Below, piece by piece: positions 1 through 10,297 of a stretch of 64,000 nt of DNA. The notes beneath the pieces were generated by a model, which was given only the letters and a program-made list of their open reading frames with translations, ran no database searches and had not been told where the DNA came from. Origin of the DNA: an uncultured Anaerolineae bacterium (GTDB lineage: Bacteria; Chloroflexota; Anaerolineae; Anaerolineales; Villigracilaceae); NCBI GenBank assembly GCA_937120535.1, contig CAKZJX010000010.1:1-64000 (forward strand), written 5' to 3'. Each line of letters opens with the position of its first letter. Within the stretch, counting starts at the first letter, position 1. Made by a program: the position numbers and the translations under genes.

Positions 1-68
1 ATTTGCGCGCCATCCAATCTGCCTTCGCTGCTTTGCGGGAACTCCATCCCGCTCAACTTGCTGCGTAA
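1..68 (+). CDS. C-terminal fragment of an unidentified CDS (..LRAIQSAFAALRELHPAQLAA*)
   Basis: Open frame from window edge to TAA at 66-68; composition looks coding; family unknown. Confidence 0.35.
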   Translation, partial: LRAIQSAFAALRELHPAQLAA

Positions 69-164
69 GGTGAGTTATTAATTGCCCCAATTCGTTGACG
101 GCTTCGCTCGTCATCGAACGGCCTATTGATCCTCTCCAACAAAAATGTTACAGCGTCGACCACC

Positions 165-908
165 TTATTTTAGCTGGGTCATCAACTGATCAAAGGAAGA
201 GATGGTGGGACAATCGGCTTCGGGGAAGACTCCGTCGGGGTCGTAGAGGACTGGCCAAAGTCCCGCGCGACGCGCTCCGATGATGTCGGCGAAGTAGTTG
301 TCGCCGATGTAGAGCGTTTCGGCGGGGGAGGTGTTTGCCCGTCGCAGCGCTTCTTCAAAGATGGCCGGTTCAGGTTTGAAGGACTGAATCTCGCCGCCGG
401 CCAGAGTGAAGTGAAAATACTGGCGCAGGCCCAAGGCTTCTAGATGATGATCGTAGGGGTGATTACGGTTGGATACGGTTCCCAAAATGTAGCCGGCTTG
501 ATGGAGGTAATCCAGCAGGCGATAGGCGTCGTTGGGGACAAATACGTCGTGATGATAGTGTTCGATCATGTATTGGGCCACCTGGGGCGCTAGTTCGGTG
601 GCCTGGGCGGGGGAACATCCCAGCACGTTCAATCGCCGCCGGCTGAAGCTGATCCAGAAGCTGTTAACTTCGAACGTCTGATTCTGATGTTGTTGTTTGT
701 CGACGCGGATTTCTGGGGAGTTGGCAAAATAGTAGTGTTCCCAGCGCGTTGCACGCTGGACGTCTTCACTGTTCAGGGGGATGCCTAACGAGGCAACGTA
801 GGCGTTGAAGATCTCTCCTGCGCGCGGCCGGTGGTGGCACAGAGTGTCGTCCAGGTCGAAGAGAACGGCTCGGATGTAGCCGTTGGGCAAGAGGTTCATG
901 GCAGGCAT
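165..908 (-). CDS. HAD-superfamily hydrolase
   Basis: Motif I FDLDDTLC, motif II TVSNR, motif IV IGDNYFADIIGARRAG. Confidence 0.88.
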   Translation of the reverse strand: MPAMNLLPNGYIRAVLFDLDDTLCHHRPRAGEIFNAYVASLGIPLNSEDVQRATRWEHYYFANSPEIRVDKQQHQNQTFEVNSFWISFSRRRLNVLGCSPAQATELAPQVAQYMIEHYHHDVFVPNDAYRLLDYLHQAGYILGTVSNRNHPYDHHLEALGLRQYFHFTLAGGEIQSFKPEPAIFEEALRRANTSPAETLYIGDNYFADIIGARRAGLWPVLYDPDGVFPEADCPTISSFDQLMTQLK

Positions 909-919
909 GTGGAGAGCGC

Positions 920-1900
920 TCAGCCGCCGATCTGGTTCATCACCCGGTTGAGGGGGATCACACCGTCGGCCAGGCCATGTCCCCAGGGTTTGTTCCAGAT
1001 CCCATCGAGGATCAGGGTGCGCAGTTCGTCGAGGGAAGCACCGGCGCGCAACGGCGTGAGCAAATCCACTTCTTTTTCGCGCAACAGGCAGAGCCGCAGC
1101 CGCCCGTCAGCGGTGAGGCGGGCGCGGGTGCACGAGGCACAGAAAGGTTGGGTGACCGAGGAGATAAAGCCGATCTCGCCTTTGGCATTGGGCAGGCGGT
1201 AGACGCGAGCTTCGCCGTCCAATTCGCCGCCGTGGGCGATTTCCAAGTCGCCAAGGGAGTCTTCGATGCGCTCTTTGATCTCTTCTGCGGTCACCACATG
1301 GGTGGTTTGGAGATCGGTGATGCCGGCGAAGGGCATCATTTCGATGAAACGAACTTGCCACGCATGGTCGAGGGTCAGTCGCGCCAGGTCAACCACATCG
1401 TCTTCGTTGTAACCGCGCACCACCACGGCGTTGAGCTTGATGGGGGTCAGGCCGGCCTCTTCCGCCGCCAGGATGCCGGCCCATACATCTTCCAGCTTGC
1501 CCCAGCGCGTCAGACGCTTGAACTTGAGCGGGTTGAGGGTGTCGAGGGAGACGTTAACCCGTTTGAGGCCGGCCTCGGCCAACGGCCTAGCCAGTTTCGA
1601 GAGCAGGACGCTGTTGGTGGTCATCGTGACGGTGCGGATGCCCTCCGTCTGAGCGATGCCGCGTACCAAGTCCACCACATGGGCGCGGACGGTCGGTTCG
1701 CCGCCGGTTAGCCGGATTTTGTCAAACCCCAGCGAAGCAAACAGGCGGACAAAGAGCAGAATCTCCTCGTCTTGCATCAACTCCGCATTGGGGCGGAAGA
1801 CTTGATCCTCGGGCATGCAATAGATGCAACGCAAGTTGCAGTGATCGGTCAGGCTGATTCGCAGATAGTGAATATTTCGTCCAAAGCGATCGATGGCCAT
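920..1900 (-). CDS. moaA: GTP 3',8-cyclase (radical SAM)
   Basis: CNLRCIYC radical SAM motif, C-terminal CASCTRARL..C cluster, terminal GG. Confidence 0.95.
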   Translation of the reverse strand: MAIDRFGRNIHYLRISLTDHCNLRCIYCMPEDQVFRPNAELMQDEEILLFVRLFASLGFDKIRLTGGEPTVRAHVVDLVRGIAQTEGIRTVTMTTNSVLLSKLARPLAEAGLKRVNVSLDTLNPLKFKRLTRWGKLEDVWAGILAAEEAGLTPIKLNAVVVRGYNEDDVVDLARLTLDHAWQVRFIEMMPFAGITDLQTTHVVTAEEIKERIEDSLGDLEIAHGGELDGEARVYRLPNAKGEIGFISSVTQPFCASCTRARLTADGRLRLCLLREKEVDLLTPLRAGASLDELRTLILDGIWNKPWGHGLADGVIPLNRVMNQIGG

Positions 1901-1906
1901 GTCGTG

Positions 1907-1912
1907 ATTATA
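1907..1912 (-). promoter_or_regulatory. -10 box TATAAT 6 nt upstream of moaA ATG
   Basis: Minus-strand TATAATCACGACATG. Confidence 0.5.
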
Positions 1913-2057
1913 CTCATTTTAGATGGAAGAGCAATATAAAAATTGGTGTGTTTTTCTCCGATTTCCTCCTAGACAGGCAAAGGTGTTTGGAGAGAGGCAG
2001 ATTGGAACGGGCGGATGGGATACAATTAGGTCTGCTTTCTCACGAAACGAGGTCTCC

Positions 2058-3569
2058 ATGAAATTGGAAAAAAAGTTCACTGAATTGAAAGCCCTGCTGG
2101 CCGAGATCAGCGATCTGAACGGTGCTTCGGCGCTTCTGGTTTGGGATCAGGCCATGTACATGCCCTCTGGCGGGGCGCCGGCCCGAGCTCGACAGATGGC
2201 CACGCTTTCCCGGCTGGCTCATCAGAAGTTCACCGATAAGAAGATCGGACGATTGCTGGACGCCTTGCGCCCTTACGAGGAAAGCCTGCCCTATGACTCG
2301 GATGAAGCCGCACTGATCCGAGTCGCCCGCCGCGACTATGAACGGGCCATCCGCATCCCGAACGAGTTTGTCGCCCGATTCAACGCCCACGTCGCTGAGA
2401 CGTATCAACGTTGGACTGAAGTGCGTCCGGCCAACGATTTCGCCGCCATTCGCCCCAACCTGGAGCGCACTCTGGAGTTCAGTCGCCAACTGGCCGATTT
2501 TTTCCCCGGCTACGAGCATATCGCCGATCCACTGATCGATTTCTCGGATTACGGCATGAAAGCCACCACGCTCCGCAGTCTGTTCCACGAATTGCGTCAG
2601 GCGTTGGTTCCCCTAGTGGAAAAGATCACCTCTCAGTCCCCGGCCGACGACTCCTGCCTGCGCAAGTCCTACCCCGAGGCAGCCCAGAGCGAGTTTGGCG
2701 CCGAAGTGGTGCGCCAAATTGGGTACGACTTCCAGCGCGGCCGAATTGACAAGACACACCATCCCTTTATGATCGCTCTCTCCATCGGCGATGTGCGCAT
2801 CACCACCCGCCTTCGGGAGGACCATTTAGGAGAGTTGCTGTTCAGCAACATTCACGAGGCCGGCCATGCCTTGTACGAACAGGGTGTGGACCCAGCTTAT
2901 GAGAACACCCCTCTGGCAGGCGGCGCTAGCGCCGGCCTGCACGAGAGCCAGTCCCGACTGTGGGAAAACGTGGTAGGGCGCAGCTGCGGTTTTTGGGAGT
3001 ATTTCTATCCCCGTTTGCAGGCCCATTTCCCCGATCAGCTCGGTGCGGTATCGCTGGAAGAGTTTTATCGCGCCATCAACAAGGTAGAAAAGTCGCTGAT
3101 CCGCACCGATGCCGATGAGGTGACCTACAACCTGCATGTCATGCTGCGTTTTGACTTGGAACTGCAACTCCTGGAGGGGACTCTAGCCGTTCGCGATCTG
3201 CCCGAGGCTTGGCGAGAGCGTTTCCAGGCCGATTTCGGGATCGCTCCGCCAGATGACCGCGATGGCGTCTTGCAAGATGTCCATTGGTATAGCGGCGCCA
3301 TCGGCGGAGCCTTCCAAGGGTACACGTTGGGCAATCTTCTCAGTGCGTTGTTCTACACCCAAGCGCTTCAGGAGCATCCCGAGATCCCGCACGAGATCCG
3401 CCAGGGACGATTTGATACGCTCCGCCGCTGGTTGACCGAGAAGATTTATCGCCATGGCCGCAAGTACACCGCTCCCGAGCTGATCCGACGGGTGACGGGG
3501 GATGATCTCACCCTCCGGCCCTATATCGAGTATCTGCAAGCCAAGTATGGCGAGTTGTATTCTTTGTGA
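2058..3569 (+). CDS. M32-family carboxypeptidase (Taq-type)
   Basis: HEAGHALYEQG metal site, M32-like sequence throughout; ATG at 2058 preferred over the upstream in-frame start at 1923. Confidence 0.92.
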   Translation: MKLEKKFTELKALLAEISDLNGASALLVWDQAMYMPSGGAPARARQMATLSRLAHQKFTDKKIGRLLDALRPYEESLPYDSDEAALIRVARRDYERAIRIPNEFVARFNAHVAETYQRWTEVRPANDFAAIRPNLERTLEFSRQLADFFPGYEHIADPLIDFSDYGMKATTLRSLFHELRQALVPLVEKITSQSPADDSCLRKSYPEAAQSEFGAEVVRQIGYDFQRGRIDKTHHPFMIALSIGDVRITTRLREDHLGELLFSNIHEAGHALYEQGVDPAYENTPLAGGASAGLHESQSRLWENVVGRSCGFWEYFYPRLQAHFPDQLGAVSLEEFYRAINKVEKSLIRTDADEVTYNLHVMLRFDLELQLLEGTLAVRDLPEAWRERFQADFGIAPPDDRDGVLQDVHWYSGAIGGAFQGYTLGNLLSALFYTQALQEHPEIPHEIRQGRFDTLRRWLTEKIYRHGRKYTAPELIRRVTGDDLTLRPYIEYLQAKYGELYSL

Positions 3570-3603
3570 TCGACTTCCTGCCTGAGCGGGTTTCAGAAAA
3601 GGG

Positions 3604-3634
3604 CCGGCCCCCTCGCCCAGAGCGAGAGGGCCGG
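3604..3634 (+). terminator. Hairpin after M32 carboxypeptidase
   Basis: CCGGCCCCCTCGC / GCGAGAGGGCCGG arms (one mismatch) followed by ttggttta. Confidence 0.55.
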
Positions 3635-3839
3635 TTGGTTTAGGAAGCCCAATCAAGACCGTGGTCCATCACATTCGTTTCGTCATCGAGATCGAGCGGT
3701 TTACAAAGCTTTGAAGAACAACCTAGCCTCGTCCCATTCTGCCGATCTACCCTTGCTGCTTCCATCACCCGATTCATGTCAAATGTCCTCATTAAAACCT
3801 GTCAATTGAAAATGGCCTTCCGGAAAGAACCTGCATAAA

Positions 3840-5693
3840 ATGGACAAGAATACGGCGAATCATCTGGAAAGGAGACGACCCGTGACCGTGCGACAAATGC
3901 TTTCTGGCAATGAGGCGATTGCCCGCGGCATGTGGGAGGCCGGGGTGGTCGTGGCATCGGCCTATCCGGGCACCCCCAGCACCGAGATCCTAGAGAATTT
4001 CGCCCGCTACCCCAACGTCTACGCCGAATGGGCGCCCAACGAAAAAGTGGCCCTCGATGTGGCGATCGGCGCAGCCTACGCCGGCCGGCGCGCCCTGGCC
4101 GCCATGAAACACGTCGGCCTCAATGTGGCTGCCGATTCCCTGATGTACGCCTCCATGACCGGTGCCGAGGCCGGCCTGGTCATCGTCAGCGCAGACGACC
4201 CGGCCATGCACTCCAGCCAGAACGAGCAAGACAATCGTACTTACGCCCGCTTTGCTCGCATCCCCTGCCTCGAGCCCTCCGATAGTCAAGAAGCCAAAGA
4301 CCTGACCGTTGTAGCTTTCGAACTCTCCGAACAGTTCGACACCCCGGTTTTGCTGCGCGTCACCACCCGCATCTGCCATTCCGCGTCCCCAGTCGAGCTG
4401 GGTGAACGCTGCGAGCGCTCCTCGCAAACCTCTCCCTTCCCGCGCAATCCCGCCAAATACGTCATGGTGCCTAGCAATGCCCTTCGGCGTCACCCGGTCA
4501 TGGAAGAACGCATTCGCGCCATAGCCGACTACGCTGAAACCTTCCCCTACAACCGCATAGAACTGCGGGATCGCTCCCTGGGCATCATCACCGCTGGTGT
4601 GGCCTACCAATATACTCGCGAAGTCTTCCCCGATGCCTCGGTGCTCAAACTTGGCATGACCTGGCCTCTGCCTGAAGGCCTGATCCGCCGCTTTGCCGCC
4701 TCGGTAGATCGCCTGATCGTGCTCGAAGAACTCGACCCCTTCATCGAAGATGTCGTGAAACGAATGGGGATTCCCTGCCAAGGCAAAGACATCTTCCCCC
4801 TTACTGGCGAACTCGATCCTTACGTGGTGCGTCTCTCGGCGATTCAAGCCGGACTATTGTCGGACGCGGCCGTCCCGAGCATACCCACCCTCGAGGGTGA
4901 TCCCCTTCCCGCCCGTCCGCCGGTCCTCTGCCCAGGCTGTCCCCATCGCCCCACCTTCTACGTGCTAAACAAGCTCAAAGTCCCGGTCAATGGCGATATC
5001 GGCTGCTACACCCTGGGATTAGTCCCCCCGCTCAGCGCCATCCACACCTGTGGCTGCATGGGGGCCGGCATCGCCGTAGCCCACGGAGCCGTCCAGGCCG
5101 GCAGCCCAGAGCGTCATGTGGCGGTCATCGGCGACTCCACCTTCTTCCACACCGGCATCCCGGCCCTGATCAACGTGGTCTACAACCAATCGCCGGTGGT
5201 GACCGTGATCCTCGACAACCGCACCACCGGCATGACCGGCCATCAGCCCAACCCCGGCACCGGCCACACCCTGCAAGACAAACCGGCACCGACCATCGAA
5301 ATCGAACCGCTGGTACGCGCCTGTGGCGTCAAACAGGTACGCACCCTCTCGGCCTTCGACGTGACTGGCATCGAGAAGACCCTCAAAGAATACCTCCAAC
5401 TCAACGAACCTTCGGTGCTCATCGTTCAAGAACCCTGTGCCCTCCTGCCCGAAGCCCGCGAGCGTTGGCAGCCACTGGAAGTGAACCTGGCCCAATGCAA
5501 TGGTTGCACCCTGTGTTTCCGCATCGGCTGTCCAGCCATCCTGAAGAGCGACGAACTGGATGAGAAAACCGGCCGGCCCAAAGCGCAGATCGATCCCAAC
5601 CTGTGCACCGGCTGTGAGCTCTGTGCGCAAATCTGCCCGCGCCATGCCATTCCCTTCCGGCTCGATAGCATCTTCCTTCGAGAGGCAGCATGA
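3840..5693 (+). CDS. iorA: Indolepyruvate ferredoxin oxidoreductase alpha subunit
   Basis: AYPGTPSTEILE N-terminus, TPP-binding region GDSTFFHTGIPALINVVYN, C-terminal two [4Fe-4S] motifs. Confidence 0.93.
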   Translation: MDKNTANHLERRRPVTVRQMLSGNEAIARGMWEAGVVVASAYPGTPSTEILENFARYPNVYAEWAPNEKVALDVAIGAAYAGRRALAAMKHVGLNVAADSLMYASMTGAEAGLVIVSADDPAMHSSQNEQDNRTYARFARIPCLEPSDSQEAKDLTVVAFELSEQFDTPVLLRVTTRICHSASPVELGERCERSSQTSPFPRNPAKYVMVPSNALRRHPVMEERIRAIADYAETFPYNRIELRDRSLGIITAGVAYQYTREVFPDASVLKLGMTWPLPEGLIRRFAASVDRLIVLEELDPFIEDVVKRMGIPCQGKDIFPLTGELDPYVVRLSAIQAGLLSDAAVPSIPTLEGDPLPARPPVLCPGCPHRPTFYVLNKLKVPVNGDIGCYTLGLVPPLSAIHTCGCMGAGIAVAHGAVQAGSPERHVAVIGDSTFFHTGIPALINVVYNQSPVVTVILDNRTTGMTGHQPNPGTGHTLQDKPAPTIEIEPLVRACGVKQVRTLSAFDVTGIEKTLKEYLQLNEPSVLIVQEPCALLPEARERWQPLEVNLAQCNGCTLCFRIGCPAILKSDELDEKTGRPKAQIDPNLCTGCELCAQICPRHAIPFRLDSIFLREAA

Positions 5694-6313
5694 ACGTCCC
5701 CCTCAACTTCCTGCTATGTGGTGTTGGCGGGCAAGGGATCGTCTTGGCCAGCGACGTGCTGGTCGCCGTTGGTCTTCTGGCCGGCCTAAATGCCAAGCAA
5801 GCCGAAGTGCATGGCATGTCCCAGCGCGGCGGCAGCGTGGTGAGTCATGTGCGCTGGGGTCGTGAGATCTATTCCCCCATCGTTGGATGGGGTGAAGCTG
5901 ACGTGTTCATTGCGTTCGAGAAACTCGAAGCCCTGCGCAACCTGCGATTTCTGCGCCCGAGCGGCCTGGCGCTGATCAGCACCCAAGCGCTCGAACCGTT
6001 GACCGTCATCTCCGGCGGTCAGGTCTACCCTGACGATTCACGCCTTCGCGCCGCCTTTGCCCAGCTCACCCCTCATGCCCACTACCTAGATGCCGAGTCG
6101 ATCGCTGCTGAAGTGGGGAATGTGCGTGCGGTCAATACCGTTCTTCTCGGAGCGCTCTCCGCCCTACTCGAAGCCAATTCGCGCTTTGCCGCTTGGGCGC
6201 CGGCTCCTGAGATCTGGCTTCAAGTGATCGCCGAGCGCGTCCCGTCCCGGCACCTCGACCTCAACCGCCAGGCCTTCCAAGCCGGCCGGAACGCCATTGC
6301 CGGCCCTCGCTGA
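5690..6313 (+). CDS. iorB: Indolepyruvate oxidoreductase beta subunit
   Basis: GVGGQGIVLASDVL and SQRGGSVVSHVRWG; overlaps iorA by 4 nt. Confidence 0.92.
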   Translation: MNVPLNFLLCGVGGQGIVLASDVLVAVGLLAGLNAKQAEVHGMSQRGGSVVSHVRWGREIYSPIVGWGEADVFIAFEKLEALRNLRFLRPSGLALISTQALEPLTVISGGQVYPDDSRLRAAFAQLTPHAHYLDAESIAAEVGNVRAVNTVLLGALSALLEANSRFAAWAPAPEIWLQVIAERVPSRHLDLNRQAFQAGRNAIAGPR

Positions 6314-6475
6314 CCTTGAATGGACGAGAGAGTGCCATCCTGATTCACGACCCACCGAGCACTCTCTCATCCTCAAACAGATCTTCCCTTCTACACATCA
6401 GAACATCAGATGGCTCACCAAGCGCCGCTAAGGTTTATGGTAGCATAGACTGTATTCCACCACGGAGTACAGGAC

Positions 6476-6805
6476 ATGGATTTTTCCGCCTACCAAGAAC
6501 AATCACGCACCACGGCGCGCTACCCCCACATTGGCCATCCGGTGATCTATCCGGTTCTCGGCCTGGCCAGCGAGGCCGGCGAAGTGGCCGGCAGGATCAA
6601 AAAAGTCTTTCGCGATCAGCAGGGCGAAATTAGCGAACAGACCCGCCGCATGCTGGCCGCAGAGCTGGGCGACGTTTTGTGGTATCTGGCTCAAGCCTGC
6701 ACCGAGCTAGGTCTCTCCCTGGATGACGTGGCCCAACAAAACCTGATCAAATTGCTAGATCGCCAAGCACGCGGTACAATTCAAGGGGATGGAGACCAAC
6801 GTTGA
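6476..6805 (+). CDS. MazG-like nucleotide pyrophosphohydrolase
   Basis: GLASEAGEVAGRIKK and ELGDVLWYLAQ motifs. Confidence 0.85.
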   Translation: MDFSAYQEQSRTTARYPHIGHPVIYPVLGLASEAGEVAGRIKKVFRDQQGEISEQTRRMLAAELGDVLWYLAQACTELGLSLDDVAQQNLIKLLDRQARGTIQGDGDQR

Positions 6806-6948
6806 CGCTCGATCGTCACCTAAGACACCTTGATCCCTTGCTAGGACCATGGACGAACTCTAATCAAACTCCAACACATCCCCGAGAACGATATTTGGTA
6901 GAATTGTTTTAGACTTGTTTTGTCGCTTTCAATCAAGCTGGAGACTGT

Positions 6949-9408
6949 ATGTCTGGAATGGAACGCTTTACCCAACGGGCGAGACGGGTTCTCAGTCTTG
7001 CCCATAGCGAGGCCGAGCGGGCCCGTCACAACTACATCGGCACGGAGCACCTGTTGCTTGGCCTAACCGATGAAGATGGCGGCGTGGCCGGACGTGTGTT
7101 GCGCGAGCTTGGCCTAGACCCGGCTCGGGTGCGTGAGATGGTCGAGCGCCTCTCGCCCTCCGGCCGACATAGCGGTGGAAAGATCGACCTAGCTCCTGAC
7201 ACGCAACAAGTTCTAGAATACGCAGTGGAAGAAGCCCGCCGCATGGGCCACCACTACATCGGAACCGAACATATCCTGCTGGCATTAGTGCGCGTGGATG
7301 GCGTGGCGCTGGAAGTGTTGCGCCGCTTGGGCGTCACCCCCGAACAGATTCGTCGTCAAACCCGCCGTGTATTGAACGAATCGGCATCTGCTCCTGCCAC
7401 GGCCGGCCCGCAACGCGGACAGAGCACGGCCAAGACGCCGCTGGTAGACCAGTTAGCGACCGACCTGACCAGCAAAGCCGAAGAGAAAAAGCTCGACCCG
7501 GTCATCGGTCGCGAGATGGAGATCGAACGGGTCATTCAAATCCTGGCCCGGCGCACCAAGAACAACCCGGCCCTGATCGGTGAGCCGGGCGTGGGCAAGA
7601 CGGCCATTGTAGAAGGCCTGGCCCAGCGCATCGTCGAGGGCGACGTCCCGGCCCCCTTGATGAACAAGCGCCTGCTCCAGTTGGATGTCGGATCGCTGGT
7701 GGCGGGGACCATGTACCGCGGCCAGTTCGAGGAGCGCCTCAAACGAGTGATTGAAGAACTCAAACAGTCGGGTGCCATCCTATTCATTGACGAAGTCCAC
7801 ATGCTGGTGGGGGCGGGCGCGGCCGGCTCCTCAGTCGATGCCGCCAACATCCTCAAGCCAGCCCTATCGCGCGGTGAACTCCAGGTGATCGGCGCAACCA
7901 CCCTTGACGAGTATCGCAAGTACATCGAATCCGACGCCGCCCTAGAGCGTCGCTTCCAACCGGTGCATGTAGAAGAGCCGAGCGTCGAAGAAACCATCGA
8001 GATCCTGAAAGGCCTTCGTTCGCTATACGAAGAGCATCATCACCTGGTCATCACCGATGATGCCCTGCAGGCGGCAGCCAACCTCTCTTCGCGCTACGTT
8101 ACCGACCGTTTCTTGCCCGATAAAGCCATCGACCTGATCGATGAAGCAGCTTCTCGCGTTCGCATGTACAAGAGCCCGGCCGCCAAACAGGCCAAAGAAC
8201 TCTACCGACAACTACGCATTGCTCGTCAGAACCGCGCCCTGGCCCAAGAAGAAGGCAACCACGAAGATGTCCGCGAATGGGAGGAACAGGCTCTTGAACT
8301 GGAAAGCCAGATCGAACGTCTGCGATCTGGCTGGGATCGGGAAAACAGCCCCAAAGTCACTGCAGAAGATATCGCCGAAGTCGTGTCCATGTGGACAGGT
8401 GTGCCAGTGATGCAATTGACCGAAGAGGAGTCGCAGCGCCTGCTCAAGATGGAGGATGAACTGCGCAAGTCCATTGTTGGGCAGGAGGAGGCCATTGTGG
8501 TCATCTCGCGCGCTGTCCGTCGCGGCCGTGCCGGCTTGAAAGACCCGAGGCGGCCGATCGGCTCCTTCATGTTCCTCGGCCCGACCGGCGTGGGCAAGAC
8601 CGAATTGACCAAAGCCCTGGCCAAATTCCTCTTCGGGAGTGAAGACGCCGCCTTGCAATTGGACATGTCCGAGTTCATGGAGCGGCATACCGCCTCGCGA
8701 CTGGTAGGCGCGCCACCTGGCTATGTGGGCTACGAAGACGCCGGCCAACTCACCGAAGCCATCCGTCGCCGTCCCTACTCGATCGTGGTCTTCGACGAAG
8801 TCGAAAAAGCCCATCCCGAAGTCCACAACATGCTTTTACAGATCATGGAAGAAGGTCATCTCTCCGATGCCAAAGGGCGCAAGGTGGACTTCCGCAACAC
8901 CATCATCGTTATGACCTCCAACATCGGCGCAGAAATGATCAAGCGCCAGACCGGCCTGGGTTTCCAAACCAAGCACAGCGAGGCGGCTGAGGATCAGATC
9001 CCCTACGAGGAGATGCGCAAGAAACTGAACGACTCGTTGCGCCGATCGTTTCGGCCTGAATTCCTCAACCGCCTGGATGCCGTGATCATCTTCCGGGCCT
9101 TGAACAAGGAAGACATCAAGCAAATCGTCCATCTGGAACTGAACAAGGTGGCCGAACGCCTGAAAGAGCACAACCTCACCCTGGTGGCCGCCCCAGAAGC
9201 GCTTTCCACCCTGGCCGATCTGGGCTTCGACTCGGAATTCGGCGCCCGACCTCTGCGGCGCGTGATCCAGCAAAAAGTGGAAGACCCGCTCTCCGACAAA
9301 CTGTTGGCCGGCGAGTTCCAGAACGGTGACACCATCCTAATTGCCGTCGAGGACGGCGAGATTGTGCTCAATAAAGCCGAGGAAAATCTGGCAGAGATGA
9401 GCATGTAG
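6949..9408 (+). CDS. clpC: ATP-dependent Clp protease ATP-binding subunit
   Basis: Clp N repeats, two AAA+ modules ([18 protein letters not shown]), UVR-like middle region. Confidence 0.95.
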   Translation: MSGMERFTQRARRVLSLAHSEAERARHNYIGTEHLLLGLTDEDGGVAGRVLRELGLDPARVREMVERLSPSGRHSGGKIDLAPDTQQVLEYAVEEARRMGHHYIGTEHILLALVRVDGVALEVLRRLGVTPEQIRRQTRRVLNESASAPATAGPQRGQSTAKTPLVDQLATDLTSKAEEKKLDPVIGREMEIERVIQILARRTKNNPALIGEPGVGKTAIVEGLAQRIVEGDVPAPLMNKRLLQLDVGSLVAGTMYRGQFEERLKRVIEELKQSGAILFIDEVHMLVGAGAAGSSVDAANILKPALSRGELQVIGATTLDEYRKYIESDAALERRFQPVHVEEPSVEETIEILKGLRSLYEEHHHLVITDDALQAAANLSSRYVTDRFLPDKAIDLIDEAASRVRMYKSPAAKQAKELYRQLRIARQNRALAQEEGNHEDVREWEEQALELESQIERLRSGWDRENSPKVTAEDIAEVVSMWTGVPVMQLTEEESQRLLKMEDELRKSIVGQEEAIVVISRAVRRGRAGLKDPRRPIGSFMFLGPTGVGKTELTKALAKFLFGSEDAALQLDMSEFMERHTASRLVGAPPGYVGYEDAGQLTEAIRRRPYSIVVFDEVEKAHPEVHNMLLQIMEEGHLSDAKGRKVDFRNTIIVMTSNIGAEMIKRQTGLGFQTKHSEAAEDQIPYEEMRKKLNDSLRRSFRPEFLNRLDAVIIFRALNKEDIKQIVHLELNKVAERLKEHNLTLVAAPEALSTLADLGFDSEFGARPLRRVIQQKVEDPLSDKLLAGEFQNGDTILIAVEDGEIVLNKAEENLAEMSM

Positions 9409-9443
9409 TAAGCTTGCCAAGCCAGAGAACTCCCAAAGACACA

Positions 9444-9480
9444 AAACAGGCCGGCCCGTTCTCGGGCTGGCCTGCTGTTT
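9444..9480 (+). terminator. Rho-independent terminator after clpC
   Basis: CAGGCCGGCCCG-ttct-CGGGCTGGCCTG stem followed by ctgtttgt. Confidence 0.75.
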
Positions 9481-9679
9481 GTGACACAAAAAAGCAGGAA
9501 TGGCTCTCACACAAACGATGCTTGGGCATACCAGCTGAGCCTTGGAGTTCGAGGCGATCGCAAGCCAGCCCAAGCTGTCCTTACCCCCCAGGCGGCTTGG
9601 CCGGCGAGACGCCACCCGCTATCAGATGCTCCTTAGAGGCTTGCCTGGTTTCAGCTATGACCGAGCAGGAACCGTTCGT

Positions 9680-10228
9680 CTATCGGTTGGCCAGGCGCAA
9701 CCGTCGGACCAAAACGATCACGACCAGCAGGGTGAGCGTGATCACCATCAATCCTGGTGCGCCGGTTTGATCGAGGAAGCCAGTTTGTGGCAAAAGCGTA
9801 GAGGTGGGCAGGACGGTCGCTGTCAGCTGGGCCTGTGCAGCCTGAGTCAGGGCGGCAGCCACCGTGGCCGTGGCCGGATCTGGAGTGGCCATCATCGCGG
9901 GGGTCGGTTGTTGAACCACCGGTGTTTCGGTGGGAGCCAGAGTTAGGGTGGCCATAGCTTGCATGGTGAGGGCGTCTGCAATGGCCGTTGCGGTCAAGCC
10001 CTGGCTGACCAACAGCTGCTGCGCCACCAGCGTCGCCTGCTGGCTCTGGCGGACAGCTGCCTGGCGGGGCAAGATGACCAACCCATAAACAGCGATCAGG
10101 GCGATCGAGATCAGAACCAACCCACCGAGGATCGCCGCCGCAATGAGAAAGGTGCGATTCCCCGACTCTTCCGGTGGCTGTTCCTTCTCTTCAGCCCAGG
10201 GGGTCAATTCCTCATCTTGTTCGAACAT
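9680..10228 (-). CDS. Membrane protein with N-terminal TM, Thr/Ala/Pro-rich region and LPxTG-like C-terminus
   Basis: TM FLIAAAILGGLVLISIALIAVYGLVIL; LLPQTGF, then hydrophobic segment and RRLRLANR tail. Confidence 0.7.
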   Translation of the reverse strand: MFEQDEELTPWAEEKEQPPEESGNRTFLIAAAILGGLVLISIALIAVYGLVILPRQAAVRQSQQATLVAQQLLVSQGLTATAIADALTMQAMATLTLAPTETPVVQQPTPAMMATPDPATATVAAALTQAAQAQLTATVLPTSTLLPQTGFLDQTGAPGLMVITLTLLVVIVLVRRLRLANR

Positions 10229-10297
10229 GGGCCACTCTCCTAAAAATTAGTTTTTGGAGGCGTTGACGTTTGGCGCACGCAGGACGGCGCCAGGCAA

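Noticed and set aside
977-1711. 244-aa plus-strand ORF opposite moaA
   Set aside because: Antisense shadow ORF in GC-rich coding sequence.
3990-4847. 285-aa minus-strand ORF opposite iorA
   Set aside because: Antisense to a confidently assigned gene; composition-driven, no recognisable domain.
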